The translations under genes and the position numbers were made by a program. Of a stretch of DNA of 64,000 nucleotides, positions 11,440 to 24,700 are shown piece after piece. The stretch comes from Merluccius polli (taxonomy: Eukaryota > Chordata > Actinopteri > Gadiformes > Merlucciidae), in the NCBI GenBank assembly GCA_030340625.1, contig JAOPHQ010004296.1:62001-126000 (forward strand). The letters are read 5' to 3'. Under the pieces are notes generated by a model, which saw only the letters and a list, made by a program, of their open reading frames with translations, had not been told where the DNA came from and made no database searches. How positions within the stretch are numbered: the stretch's first letter is position 1; each line of letters opens with the position of its first letter.

Positions 11440-14204
11440 TGGATTGGGGAAGATGATTCCAGAGGGTTGGGGCTAACAGCAAAGGCACGATCACCTGTTG
11501 TTTAGTAAGGAGATCCAAAATGTAACTGGCGGCAAGGTCATGCAGTGCCTTATATGTAATTTACAGGATTGTGTAGTTATAGTTTATTCTGAATTTTACA
11601 GGAAGCCAATGGAGGGATGCAAGAACAGGGGTATTGTGGGGCCGACTGCTAGTTGTAGTTAAAAGCCTGGTGGCTGCATTTTGAAACCAACTGTAAATGA
11701 TGTAGAGCAGCTTGACTGAGGCACGTGTAGAGGAAATTACAATAATTTAGACGGGAGAAAATTAATGTGTGAATTAATAGTTAAAGAGCCATAGAAGACA
11801 GGATACATCTGATGTTTGCAATATTAAGCTGAAGAAAACAGGACTGGACGAGCTTAGTAAGATGCTAGTCAAAAGTCCTATGCTAATAATAAACAAATCA
11901 ACTGTAGTGGCAATGCTACCAGGTTCAATTTAAAAATAATTTCTGTTTTGTCAGGATTCAGGTAAAGGAAATTGAGAAACATCCAATTGTTAATCAAAAC
12001 AAATATTTGGGGAATTTGGCCAACTGCATCAACGTTGTGAGCTACAGTACAGCAGTTGCCGGGTAATAATCATACGTCATTTCTTTCATCACTAGTACAA
12101 GTGTAATAGACAAAAGGCGCAGTGATGTACACGGCAGATGTTGATCGATTTGAACGGTGCCCGTGAGCAAGGCATCTAACCACCCACTGTTACTGTTGCT
12201 GTGGTGCTGCCCTGTAGCAAACGGCCCAAGAGCGATGCTGCTGTGCTACACCCATGAGAATATACATATCTATTATTAGCAATATAATATTAGCAATTAT
12301 GGAGGGAGGACAGTTAATTAAAGCTATTGGGTTTGGCAGAGAAATAAATGTGTATCATCAGTTTAACAGTGATAAAACATGTCTTGGAAGCGGCTGAACT
12401 AATGACCCAGAGGAAACATCTATGATAAGAAGAGGATTGGTCCAAGGACCGACCCTTGAGGAACTCCACACAGCAGAAGAGCGGAGGACCCATGATTATT
12501 AATACAAACATTAAAATATGTATTTGTCAAGTACGAATGAAACCAGCTCTACCAGAAAGTTATAAAATCTATCAAGTAAAATGGCATGATCGATGGTGTC
12601 AAACGCAGCAGTCAAATCAAGTGGGATGAGAATGGAAGATTCACCTTTGTCAGCATGCATAAGATTTTATGATCCTCAACCAAATTCAGGAGTTGTTCCA
12701 TAAAGGTTTTTGTTAAAAAGGGTAGCTTGGAGATTGCTCTATAATTGTTTAACTGGACAGGGTCGAGAGAAGGTTTTTTAAGAAGTGGCTGAACACTGGC
12801 AATTTTAAAGCAGGCAGGTATGGACCCGACTGTGAGAGAGTAATTGATAATAGAGCAGGATGGGACCTAAGACAGGAAGGACAGATTTTAGAAATTTTGT
12901 GGGAACTGTTTTGCAGTGACTGGAGGAAGGACACATGTGAGCTACATTGTTTGAAAGGATCTGCAGATCTGCAAATTCAGACAGTAAAATAGGACAGCTG
13001 AATGGGGTGGATGGTAAAATAGTCAGGGGAAATTTGGACTGCAGACCATCGATCTTGCCAACAAAAAAAAGATACACATTAGAAGATGAGGTGGGAATGG
13101 CAGGAAGATAGGGTTTTACAAGCTGTACATTTATGGTCAGAGTCGAAATCAATCTTATTCAGGGAATTAAGAGTCATGTCCAGAGTAAAAACTACATTGA
13201 AAGGTGTGCCCGTGGTTATGTGTGGGGCCAGAGATGTGCTGCACAAAGGTTGAAGGAAAGGTTTAAAAAATCTGTGGCAAATTAGTAGCTTTTCACACTG
13301 CAAATAAAAAGCCTTACAGGAGTACAGAGTTAGTTCAATGTTAGTTAATAGAAGGCGTGAGTCTTCCTGGGAAGGATGGAGGCCATTAGGTTTAAAAAGC
13401 TGAGGCCTATTTAAAAAAGCTTCACAATTGGCAACAAAAAGGATGTCTCTGTTCCTGCAATAACCCTTTTACCAGATGTGGAGTTGACGTAAGCGACTGA
13501 ACTTCACGTCATCAAAACCAGTGGGGGGGAGTGGGCCTTATATGATTGCCTGCTTCCTGGTGTCTAGCAGACTGTCTGCGAGGCGCACAGAATCCTCCTT
13601 GAGAATCTACAACTGTGGATTTTTGATTTTGTTGGTGCTGACGTCGACTGGAACGACTGCAGATACATTGTTGTGTTCTTTAATCAGCTGCAGAGCGGTG
13701 GGTGTAAAAGCCTTTATGCTGGCAAGTAGATAGCAGAAAGTATAGCCACTGCTTACTGCCACGGGCCGGACCAACAAGCACGGAGGTTGGGCACCGCGCC
13801 TGATGGTCGCCCAGCTGGAGAGAGCGCAGTACATTCAAGTGCTTGGAATTTGTTGGCCAGCTGAAGAGTTGAAAGTCATTGCGATCCTTGCCACTCTTAA
13901 CCACGCCCCACGGCTTCGAGTTGCAGGGAGAGGAGCAGGCTTGGGACTTTGGTTTAACCCCGAGGATGGGCCACATGTCATCACCCAGAGCAGGGACATC
14001 GCCTGAAAGGATCAGCTTCCCTCCGGTGGTGGCTGAACCAAACCACGGAAGAGTGGTATCGTTGTGTGCGACAGAGGCTGAACACTCGGACTGACTGGTG
14101 CCTCTGTTGCCGCAGCAGGAGGAGCCCAGGGCAGAGAGATGTTTGGCTTGGGAAGTGGCAATGGATGAAAATCTGCTGTTTGTCAAGTTTCTATTCCTCT
14201 TCAT
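11440..14204 (-). mobile_element. Antisense non-LTR retrotransposon (L2/CR1-type) remnant
   Basis: Read on the minus strand, the order is esterase-like domain, then reverse transcriptase. Visible blocks are ISGPLPP-type residues (about 13560-13510, with a stop), FKPNGLHPSQEDSR (about 13400-13345), TVPTKFLKSVLPVLGP (about 12912-12857), LDLTAAFDTIDHA (about 12626-12583) and CGVPQGSVLGPILFL (about 12471-12429). The GLHP block belongs to the SGNH/esterase domain known in L2/CR1-group ORF1 regions; the last two belong to the RT. Stops and frameshifts interrupt every segment, so it is a fossil. A segment near 12090-12290 fits neither domain and may be a later insertion. Confidence 0.8.
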
Positions 14205-14346
14205 TCACTTTTATTTTTGCTTTTTCACTGTTTATACCTTGTTTTATCAGGTCTTATATTCTTTGTTGTTTTTATCCTGACTGTGTGCACTACTTTATCT
14301 TGTTCTGTATAGCACTTTGTAACTGTGTTTTGAAAAGTGCTATACA

Positions 14347-14359
14347 AATAAAGTGTATT

Positions 14360-14446
<87 letters not shown>
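14347..14446. repeat. (ATT)n-rich microsatellite
   Basis: About 100 bases of ATT/ATC triplets directly after GTGCTATACAAATAAAG, a tail common to several teleost dispersed repeats. Confidence 0.9.
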
Positions 14447-15625
14447 AATTATACACATTTGTGGATTGCATGGATTGCATTGCAATATGTGTCACCCCAA
14501 CCACCACGATCTACACATTACTTCCACACAAATATTTCCAATGTGTACTGCAGCTGATCCGTAAAATTAAAACGTCCGTCAAATGTGAATGCATACATAG
14601 CATACACCTGTAGATGGCGACATGCGTATAAAAGGAACTGAGATGTAACCCACAGAAGACAATTCCCATCGCGTGTACCACGATCCACAAATATTTTTTA
14701 CTTGTGTCTTGTAAAATGAAATCCACACTCACTTTTACACATTTATGGATCGCATATGGCTCTTGTGAGTTGCTTAATTTTATCGTTGGATTCTTGTCCA
14801 ATATGTCCCACTGCTGATCTGGAAAATGTGGATGCGTACGTTTTTATTGGACTTGAATATGTGTAACCCACAGAAGACAATTCATATTTTGTGTACCACG
14901 ATCCACACATGTTTTAATTCCACACGAATATGTAACGATCCACAAATACAAAGAAAACAAGTGTTATATCTGATCTTTATTAAGTTATTTATAAAATATG
15001 AATTACTTCAATCTAAGTATATTGAATAACTTCAGTTTGACTCAAAAATATTGCAAGACTAGGGCGAGAGGGAATTTTTTCTACTGAGGGCGGCCACGGT
15101 GAGGTCAGCAATCGCTTGGAAGGAGCTACAGAGGGTGAAGCACCAGTCAACCACCAAGTCAAGTGCATAAAACTGGCCTGTATGAGAGGGTGGCTCTTTC
15201 AAATAAAAACGTATATTCCCTGAAATCCATTAGGTAGTACAGCAGCTAATACATATACCCAATTTACCCAATTTGAAACTCCCTCAATTCCTCAAACCTC
15301 AATTACAACGTGCATATTACAATGACAATCCCAAGACATCTAGCCTTTTATAATATTATTGGATTCGTATATCACCTAGCTCTAATCCACAATGACTGTC
15401 ATAATAATCAGCAAGCCTATAGGTTCTCGCACGTGAGATGCAGCGTATTACATTTTTTTTAAATTATGAATACGTTTTTCCATAATGTGAATAATATTTA
15501 TTAGCCTGCAGGTTTCTAGCCTTTACAATAAAAATGTACTATAAACTAAATAAACACCCAACATAAAACTTGTTTTCTTGTCTTAATTTGTAAAATTAAG
15601 ATATAATGGACATTGGACAGAATAT

Positions 15626-15629
<4 letters not shown>

Positions 15630-15663
<34 letters not shown>

Positions 15664-15679
15664 TAATAATAATAATAAC

Positions 15680-15721
<42 letters not shown>

Positions 15722-15725
15722 GATG

Positions 15726-15769
<44 letters not shown>

Positions 15770-16000
15770 TCATTGCATTTATATAGCGCTTTTCAAGATA
15801 CCCAAAGCGCTTTACATAGTGTGTGTGTGTGGGGGGGATATGACACCTCATCCGCTACCAGTGTGTAGCACCCACCTGGGTGATGCACGGCAGCCAGTAT
15901 GCGCCAGAACGCTCACCACACACTGGCTCAGCGGAGAGGTGAGGAATGAAACGAACCAATTAGAGACCAGGGGATGACCAGGGGAGAACTCCACACATGA
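15630..16000. repeat. (AAT)n microsatellite plus teleost dispersed repeat
   Basis: AAT triplets (about 15630-15769) run into TTTATATAGCGCTTTTCAAG and following sequence. This is a dispersed repeat type I recognise from many fish genomes, probably the end of a retroelement. No coding content is seen. Confidence 0.7.
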
Positions 16001-16600
16001 GAGAGTCATGTATAGACTAGTTCACATGTAAAATTATGCTCTGAAAGTGAGCGTGGATATCATTTTACAAGACACAAGTTCAAAACGTCTATTTGTGGAT
16101 TGTGAAATATCCATGTGGTTATCATTTCACAAAGCACAATTAAAAAATATTCGTGGACCGTGGTACATGCAATATGAATTGCCTTCTGTGGGTTATGAAA
16201 TGAAGTCCAATAAAAACGCCATACTTTGACGTAATAATAATAACAATCATCTTATACATACACCATGATTGAACAATCATTACTCGTGTTAACTTACTTG
16301 GGTTCTGTGTTCTGCTATCTGCAACCACATGACACAGCAAACAACATAAAATAGAATAATTGTGAAACTGGGGTAAAAGTCCACATCCTCCTGAGGCGCC
16401 TATGACAACTCTTGCTGCAGGACGCCTGCATGCTGTGGAATGGAAATGCTAGAGATGGAGAAGAGATAAAAGATATGTGCTGTTGTGTAGAGCATGATCA
16501 ACTCCATAACTCGCTATCTCCCTGTTTTGTTTTCTAGGATAAAATGATGAAGTGCAGGAGATGAATTATTTGGATATTTTATATTTCAACCACTATAATG

Positions 16601-16601
<1 letters not shown>

Positions 16602-16682
<81 letters not shown>
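16602..16682. repeat. (GT)n microsatellite
   Basis: An uninterrupted GT run of about 80 bases. Confidence 0.97.
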
Positions 16683-16683
<1 letters not shown>

Positions 16684-17068
16684 GGATCTAGCACTACCAA
16701 CAACAGGAGTGGAAGACCATGAGTGGGGGATCAGACTGGACCTTTCCCCTCTCCCTGGACATATTATATAATAAAATGTTTGGTTGAATGCATTTGGTTC
16801 CTTGTATATTCTGTACTATTGACTAACTTCTTTCTTGATGTAAATTGAGCAGTTGCTGGCATGATTGATATTAAGATAACCAGAAGTGCAAAAGAAGCAG
16901 TAAAGTGCAGTGTAATGTACATATGTATAATATATAAATAGAATAAACAGTAAGGATAGGTATGAATGTGCGATACAGTATTAACAGTATGAACAGAGTG
17001 GTATGAATACGCTAAGATATATACAGTGTGAACATTAGTATGGACAGTATGAAATGTAAACACTAGGA

Positions 17069-17222
17069 AATGCAGAGTAACAGCTCGAGGTATATGAATA
17101 CTACGCACTATAGATCAGATATACAGTAGTATATGAATACACTACTGTCTACTGTTTATATCTGATCTATCGTATTTGTATCATACCTCGATCTGTTACT
17201 CTGCATTTCCATATTCACTATG
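17069..17222. repeat. Inverted repeat, probably a MITE
   Basis: TGCAGAGTAACAG followed by GAGGTAT and TATAGATCAGATATA is matched in reverse by TATCTGATCTAT, ATACCTC and CTGTTACTCTGCA. The arms are about 60 bases and imperfect. Confidence 0.65.
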
Positions 17223-17681
17223 TGTGCATGTTTTTGTGAATGTCTTAACATAAAATAACATTAGGATGTAATTATGACCATAGAAGCATGAGAAAAATAT
17301 GAATGCTGTAAATTAATACATTTACAGTAATGCAGTATGCATTAATATTTTTCCTAAATGTTCACTACGTTATGGGAACAGTCCCCCTTCCCTCCAAAAT
17401 TAAACACAGGAAAACTGATATCTATTGCCGGTATTAGCTGCTGCTGGTATTAGATGTGCCGTTTAACTCTCATCCACCAGAGGGAAGGCAGAAGCAGTAG
17501 CACAAGCTCCTCAAAAGCCCTGTGTGGAAGCCTTTCACGCTGGGTGGCTCCCTATACTTATAGAGACTAGTGGTAGAGAACATATCACCTACCCCTTGCC
17601 ACTGTCTGCAGTGCCAGGCTCCACCTCCTTCTGCCCCTTCCACAGGAGGGACAGAAGGAGTTGTTGTCTGTATCTCGTGTC

Positions 17682-17965
17682 ACTGATGGACCCTGGGAGA
17701 AAATCAGTTACTATTCATCTGATCAGCCTGCAACAACGTGGAGAGAGACAGGTCTTGGAAAGGCTTTGGAAACAGAAAAGAGGAGGTATTTTGTTTTGTT
17801 TTTTACTGTGTTTTATCCTGGCTACTGCAATCTGTCTATTATTTTAGTATTTAGTATTATTTGTATGTATTGTATTCTTATTTATTGTCCGTTTTTATTA
17901 TTGTGGTATAAAGCACTGTAACCTGCATTTGAAAGATGCTATACAAATAAAGTTGTTGTTATTAT

Positions 17966-18040
<75 letters not shown>

Positions 18041-19366
18041 TACTGGCAGCTGGTTTGGTCAGTGCTCACGGTGGTGAAGGATGCTCCAGCTCCTCAAATT
18101 TCTTTTTGCATTCACATTAACATTGCTACTATTCATAGTGTAAATCTTTTTTTTTCTGTATTTATTGTTTGTAGTTTTTTGCTCCTATTTACATTGTGTA
18201 TCTATTTTTCATTTCTACTACTTCATTTACAGTATTTATTTATTCATTGTTTATTTAGCAGGGACAATGCACAATGTTTTGTACCAGATATAGCTAAAAG
18301 CTAATTTTCAACTGTAGTCCCTGGTTGGAGGCCACTAATGATGCATAGGTTACAGGGATAAAACATCAATTGTAGTAAATCAAAACCTTACACTTTGTAA
18401 AACAGAATTATACACCATACAAAACACTAAGAAACAAAACATAAAATAAAAATAACAACCACCCCAAAACAAACAGAAAAACAGTACTAAATTCGTGTTA
18501 GGTAGCACAACATCAGCAATCCCAAAACCACTATAAACAGACATTTCATCAGAACAAAACAATAATCAACAGTATGAAATTACCATCAAACACCATACGA
18601 AAAACTATGAAAACTACGAATCAAAGAAAAAAATAACAACCACCCTGAAATAAACAACAGAAGAACAATACTAACTTCCCATTAGGGAGCACACCATTAG
18701 CAAATCTAACACCATTAAAAACCAACAGTTCATCAGTACAAGAAATGACCAACCAAACACACAGTACCAATGCTGGCCACAGTACCAATGCTGGCCACAT
18801 TGTGCATTGTCCCTGCTAAATAAACAATGAATAAATAAATAAATGAAGTAGTAGAAATGAAAAATAGATACACAATGTAAATAGGAGCAAAAAACTACAA
18901 ACAATAAATACAGAAAAAAAAAGATTTACACTATGAATAGTAGCAATGTTAATGTGAATGCAAAAAGAAATTTGAGGAGCTGGAACATCCTTCACCACCG
19001 TGAGCACTGACCAAACCAGCTGCCAGTAAGTTAATAATAATAATAACAATAACAATAACAATAACAATAATAATAATGAATAATAACAACAACTTTATTT
19101 GTATAGCATCTTTCAAATGCAGGTTACAGAGTGCTTTATACCACAATAATAAAAACGGACAATAAATAAGAATACAATACATACAAATAATACTAAATAC
19201 TAAAATAATAGACAGATTGCAGTAGCCAAGATAAAACACAGTAAAAAACAAAACAAAATACCTCCTCTTTTCTGTTTCCAAAGCCTTTCCAAGACCTGTC
19301 TCTCTCCACGTTGTTGCAGGCTGATCAGATGAATAGTAACTGATTTTCTCCCAGGGTCCATCGGTA
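17682..19366. mobile_element. Foldback element with about 570-bp arms
   Basis: Left arm 17682-18250 and right arm 18800-19366 are near-perfect inverted copies, including TGGACCCTGGGAGAAAATCA and its complement. The left arm has a long pure (ATT)n run (about 17965-18036); the right arm has a shorter interrupted AAT/AACAAT run (about 19033-19075). The spacer (18250-18800) holds two diverged tandem copies of a block of about 180 bases (CAACCACCC... at about 18456 and 18637). The arm tips at the spacer carry TTTAGCAGGGACAATGCACA, also seen near 24940. Confidence 0.75.
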
Positions 19367-21540
19367 AACACACATTAAAAATGTTTAAAAGTACTGCACT
19401 CTCTGATACTCAGTGGTAAGGAATTCCACATCCCGGCCGCCGTAACTGAGAAGCAGTTTTGCTGTGGCACCCAAATGTCCCATCTGGGATGGGAGTACCC
19501 TGTTAACTGATCTTATCTTATAATGACACTTTATTATTTGAAATCAGTAAATATTGAAGGACCATGCAAGACTACCACCTACCTGGACAAGATCATCAAG
19601 AGAGTCCAAGCGGAACCGTTTCGTCTCAACAGACGTGGCATCTGACTCATAGAGTATGAGAGAGACTCAGGAGACTCTTAGTATTAGTAAAGTACTCAGT
19701 TAGTATACAGTAAGACTCTGTTTAGGCTGTCTACACAGACAAATGAATAATGATACATTAAATGTCCTGAACAAATTTCACATAAAGAAATGAATGGCTT
19801 TGGTTGTGAAATTCAGCAGTCTCTCTGGAGGCTGGCTGGACGTCTATGGTGTACCTTAACTGAGAGACAATCAACACACAGTTTAAATATAATACTCTCA
19901 GGAAAGCTCCTTATACCACGACAGACAAGGTTCAGCTGTCTGATGTTCTCCTCAGAAAACAGCACATTGTTTCCAAAAGTTCTTCAAGATAATATTAATG
20001 ACATTGAAGAAACTAAAATATATATGAGTTGATAATAACTACACCGAGACAATTAGACATTTTCACACAAGCCTTAGTAAAATCCCAAAGGCACCTTGAT
20101 GAATTCAATTACAGGATAAACATAGTGTAGTAATATTAATAACTATAATTAAACAATTATTATAATACTATTATGATTTAAATTAATTTGGTGATCTATC
20201 TTATAGGCCTATCCTTGATTTCAACCAAATAATAAGACACACAACAATAATTTAATTCCACACACAATTTATTACCAAACTACTAGCACACATTTTCAAT
20301 TTGTGAAGAATGACAGCATGTAAAAATGTGTTTTTATGTTAACAGTTGTAGTTCACAGCATTTAAAATAGAAATTACACCAAATACAGAACAAAGTAAAC
20401 ATTGCTCTGTATGTTTCTCTGAGATTGCAGCTGCTTATATAAGTGGAGTAAAGTGTTTATTTGGCTATTAGCATATATTGTACATTGGTAGCCTAATGTC
20501 ACCATAAGGGCTAAGACCATTGTAACACATTGAGCCTTTAGTGGGAACGAGAACATGTAAATGTTAATTAAATATAATCTGTGCCTACATTTTGTATTAA
20601 ATAGATAGGCTACCTTCTATACCAATGTAGAATAATGGTGCAAAATAAGTAATATGGTAGGCAGAATTAGGTATCTATTTTATAAAAAATGGAATCCTAC
20701 GAATAGAGAGGTATTTCCTATGATAGAGAGGCATGTGCTACTTTCTGCCATGGGGTGTGCATACCTTTATCTATTGGGTCCTAGTCTGACCCAACATGGT
20801 TACTGGGTTAGCTCCCTCATTTCTGTTTGCATTTACATTTATGGTTGCAGACTACCAGTAGCCAGTACCAAACATATGAGATGTAGGAAATTGCATAGGC
20901 TACATTCTTTTCATGGGGTACCCCGAAACATAACGAGTTTAGTACTTACATTCAAATAACTCATGAGTGGAGTATAAGAGAGAATTGGTGTTCAATTGGT
21001 GTACAACATTTTGATACAACCATTGTTTCACTCAACATGGGATTGTATTTGAATAAATGGTTTATTTATTGTATCAAAATATATTTTTCATAACTGTGGT
21101 GGCATCGGTGCCCCTTGGGCCAAAAAGAGCTGTGATTTCATATTCTTTTATGTCCACTTGATGTTACATCCAGGGTGCTCCTTTTCCTTCAAATTACCTT
21201 ATGGAAGAATCTATAGAGACAATTTGTAAAGTTATGTTTTAACATTCAGGACCAAAAACACAGGATATGTAATATGTATTCAATGTTAAGGTCACTAATG
21301 TTTTAATGTGTCCCTTTTTGGCCATTACACTCACCAGCCGTGTCCTTTCGTCTTCACATCAGTAGAGGTTCACCCATATTTAGAGCAACGATCATCAATA
21401 GTGCGAATGACCAATAGGGGGCAGCACCGGACGCTTAAAAGAAGAATGTATACTGAGTGTATACTGACTTTTTTTATTACATCTTAAAAAAGCTAGTAGG
21501 CTTCATTACAACAAAACAACCATAATAAACCCTTTTCACA
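19367..21540. other. Gene-free stretch
   Basis: AT-rich sequence between the foldback element and the CEACAM-like gene. I searched the minus strand here for a membrane exon belonging to that gene and found none. Short ORFs such as 19790-20032 and 20654-20959 show no recognisable domain. Confidence 0.4.
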
Positions 21541-21543
21541 GAG

Positions 21544-21712
21544 GTGTCATCGTAGGACAAACACAGTTGTCACTCAAAAATAATTATGGGCGTCTGCTCC
21601 TTTTAAGACACAGCCTGAAGACTTATCTTCACTTGTGTAGTCTACTGCGCTGGTATATAAAAGGAGCAGACCCACAATTAGTGTTATGAGTCACACCGGT
21701 GTTTGTCCTACA
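21544..21712. mobile_element. Hairpin MITE with GTCATCGTAGGACAAACAC ends
   Basis: GTCATCGTAGGACAAACAC at the left is matched by GTGTTTGTCCTACAATGACG at the right, with a second paired block (GTCTGCTCCTTTT against AAAAGGAGCAGAC). A sister copy lies at 24137-24318. Confidence 0.75.
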
Positions 21713-21791
21713 ATGACGCCTGACGATGATGACGAGGTGCAGCAAACATAATAGTAATATATCTTTTGAACTGACTTGAATTAAACCTCAC

Positions 21792-24700
21792 CTCTCAGAT
21801 TCATGAGCGTTGAATTCTCCAGCTTGGTCACCTGGTTGTTGACCGTGCAGGTGTAGTTCCCCACGTGTCTCGCCTCCATCCGCTCGATGATGTAGGTGGA
21901 GTTGGTGACGCGCGTCTTGTTGCCATTCACCGCCCAGCTGAAGGTGGGAGGAGGGACTGAGTCCACGCTGCACCTCAGGAGCACCCTGCGGCCCAGGGGG
22001 GCTTCTCGAGGTCCGACGATCCACACGTTCTGTGGCCCGACTGGTGCGATAGAGTGGTAAGCGTTCCTTTGTTATTGTTATTGTGCTGTATTGTATTTAT
22101 TGACATGAGGTCATACGCAACACATCACATCATATATGACATCATCACTGTTCACATAGACTGCATCCTCAATACATCGTATGAACCTTATGAAATACAT
22201 AATTAGCTATACCTCACGCTATACTGCTATATCTTAATCATCATGACATCACCACTACGTCATGTATGTTAATTTATGATCATGACATCACCACTACATC
22301 GTCTGTGTTAACTTATTATCATGACATCACCACTACATCATGAATGTGAACTTATCATCATGACATCACGTCTACATCATGTATGTTAACTTATCATCAT
22401 GACATCACCACTACATCATGTATGTTAACTTATCATCATGACATCACCTCTACATCATGTATGTTAACTTATCATCATGACATCACCACTACATCATGTA
22501 TGTTAACTTATCATCATGACATCACCACTACATCATGTATGTTAACTTATCATCATGACATCACCTCTACATCATGTATGTTAACTTATCATCATGACAT
22601 CACCACTACATCATGTATGTTAACTTATCATCATGACATCACCACTACATCATGTATGTTAACTTATCATCATGACATCACCTCTACATCATGTATGTTA
22701 ACTTATCATCATGACATCACCACTACATCATGTATGTTAACTTATCATCATGACATCACCTCTACATCATGTGATTATCATCATTACATCACCACTACAT
22801 CATGTATGTTAACTTATCATCATGACATCACCACTACATCATATATGTTAACTTATCATCATGACATCACCTCTACATCATGTGAACTTATCATCATTAC
22901 ATCACCACTACATCATGTAAACCTTAATGAAAACATGGCATCACCTTTACATGTGTATCTTAATAACTAACAGCATCATGATGTCACCACTACATCACAC
23001 ACAACTAACAACTACATCATCATGACATCATCTCTACAGCATGTACTTCACAACTAACAACTACATCATCATGACATCATCTCTACAGCATGTATTGCAC
23101 AACTAACAACTACATCATAATGACATCACCTCTACAGCATGTACTGCACAACTAACAACTACATCATCATGACATCATCTCTACAGCATGTACTGCACAA
23201 CTAACAAATACATCATCATGACATCACCTCTACAGCATGTACTGCACAACTAACAACTACATCATCATGACATCACCTCTACAGCATGTTCTGCACAACT
23301 AACAACTACATCATCATGACATCGGCACCACATCATGTATATGTTTCAATGTCATGGTTAGTTTAACATCTTTGGGTAACCAACTTAATCCATGAACTCC
23401 TATTTTGAACGTCCTGTGTGCTCCAACAACGGGCAGCAGAGAGAAGGCCTGTACTCACAGTTGACGGTGAGATTGTACGTGGCGGTCATGGCGCCGACCG
23501 GGTTGCTGACTCGACACTGGTAGTTGCCATGGTTATCGCTGAGCACGGGATTTATGGAGAGCAGTTTGGCGTCCGCGGAGAAGGTGACGCGCCCCGGGGA
23601 GGGTAGGAGGGGCCGGCCGTTCTTCATCCACTCTCGGGTGCGCACGCTGCCGGCAGTGGCGTCGCATGTCAGGTTGGCCACGCTCTTCCCTGCGATGAGG
23701 ATGGAGGAGGCGGGGCGGGTGATGGACGCCCCCGTTATGAGCACTGTAAAGAGAAGAGAGCGTTTGTTACGGCTCTGTTGAGTAATGCTGTGTGTGGGTT
23801 AGGGTTAAGGTGTGATTTTTTTTTTAGGCCAGATAAAAGCAAAGCTATAGGCCTACATGCAAGTCACTAGACAGTGTACACAAAATTGGTTTCAGTGTAC
23901 ACTGAAACTGTTGCATGTATGTCAAATACTGAATGAAAATTGGGATTTTCTTTATCTGCGTCACTGAATTTCCTTTAACTCTTAAAATGATCTAAACAAG
24001 GTCATATTTTGTGTCTGTGAAGAGGTTGTCTATCCTCTTGTCTTAAACATACATCTTTTAAATGTACCCATTATTCATTTGGTTTAGATTGCCATTATTA
24101 TTATTGTCTTCTCTAACATGACTGCATTTTCTCGTGTCATCGTAGGGCCAACACAGGTGTTGCTCACTAATGATGGGTCTGCTACTTCCACGTGCCAGGT
24201 CACATGGTCCATGGTCAGTGTGTGTTGTCTTCACTAGTTTAGTCGACTATTACTGGTACGTCAGAGGAGCAGACCCATAATTGTTGTTATGAGCCTGTGT
24301 TTGTCCTACGATGACGGCTCTGTGGGTCTATTCACTGTGCTTCACCAGAGGTATAGAACTCAGTGGAATGATAATGCGTCACATCACTCACACAATAACA
24401 TGCCCGCCTCCATGATGAACACGCACACGTTGCCAGGGCAAGGTTACAGTAACACCACCACCTTACCGTACACGTTGAGCACTATGGTGCCCATCTTCTG
24501 CTGCCCCTCATCCGTAGTGATGCTGAGCACGTACTCCCCGCTGTCCACCAACGCCAGACCCCTGAGCTCCATAGAGCCTGTGGTCCGGTCCACGGTCACC
24601 CTGTTGGCGTAGAGAGGATCCACGAAGTCTCTGCCGGTGCTGGTGTAGGTGATGAAGTTCACCTCATTGAAGTTCCAGCCCACGGTGATGAAGGGCCGGG

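Larger units (their letters stand above)
11267..16345. mobile_element. Disrupted foldback structure enclosing other repeats
   Basis: Sequence at about 11340-11432 (GTAATGATTGTTCAATCATG and flanks) returns inverted at about 16225-16300, and GCTGTGTCATGTG at about 11270 returns near 16330. A second inverted pair lies inside: about 14690-14740 (CTTGTGTCTTGTAAAATGAA) against about 16045-16080. Between the arms are the antisense LINE (11.4-14.2 kb), trinucleotide repeats and a common teleost dispersed repeat. I read this as an old foldback element filled by later insertions; the exact limits are uncertain. Confidence 0.55.

Noticed and set aside
13680..14204. A 174-aa minus-strand ORF that might be a host gene.
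   Set aside because: It lies in line with the esterase and RT blocks of an antisense LINE and has no splice structure of its own.
22383..22970. A 195-aa ORF of thirteen-residue repeats.
   Set aside because: It is the translation of a 39-bp minisatellite inside an intron on the strand opposite to the host gene; there is no splice or start context.
22240..23325. Possible CRISPR-like array of regular repeats.
   Set aside because: Units are contiguous with no unique spacers and the genome is vertebrate; it is a minisatellite.
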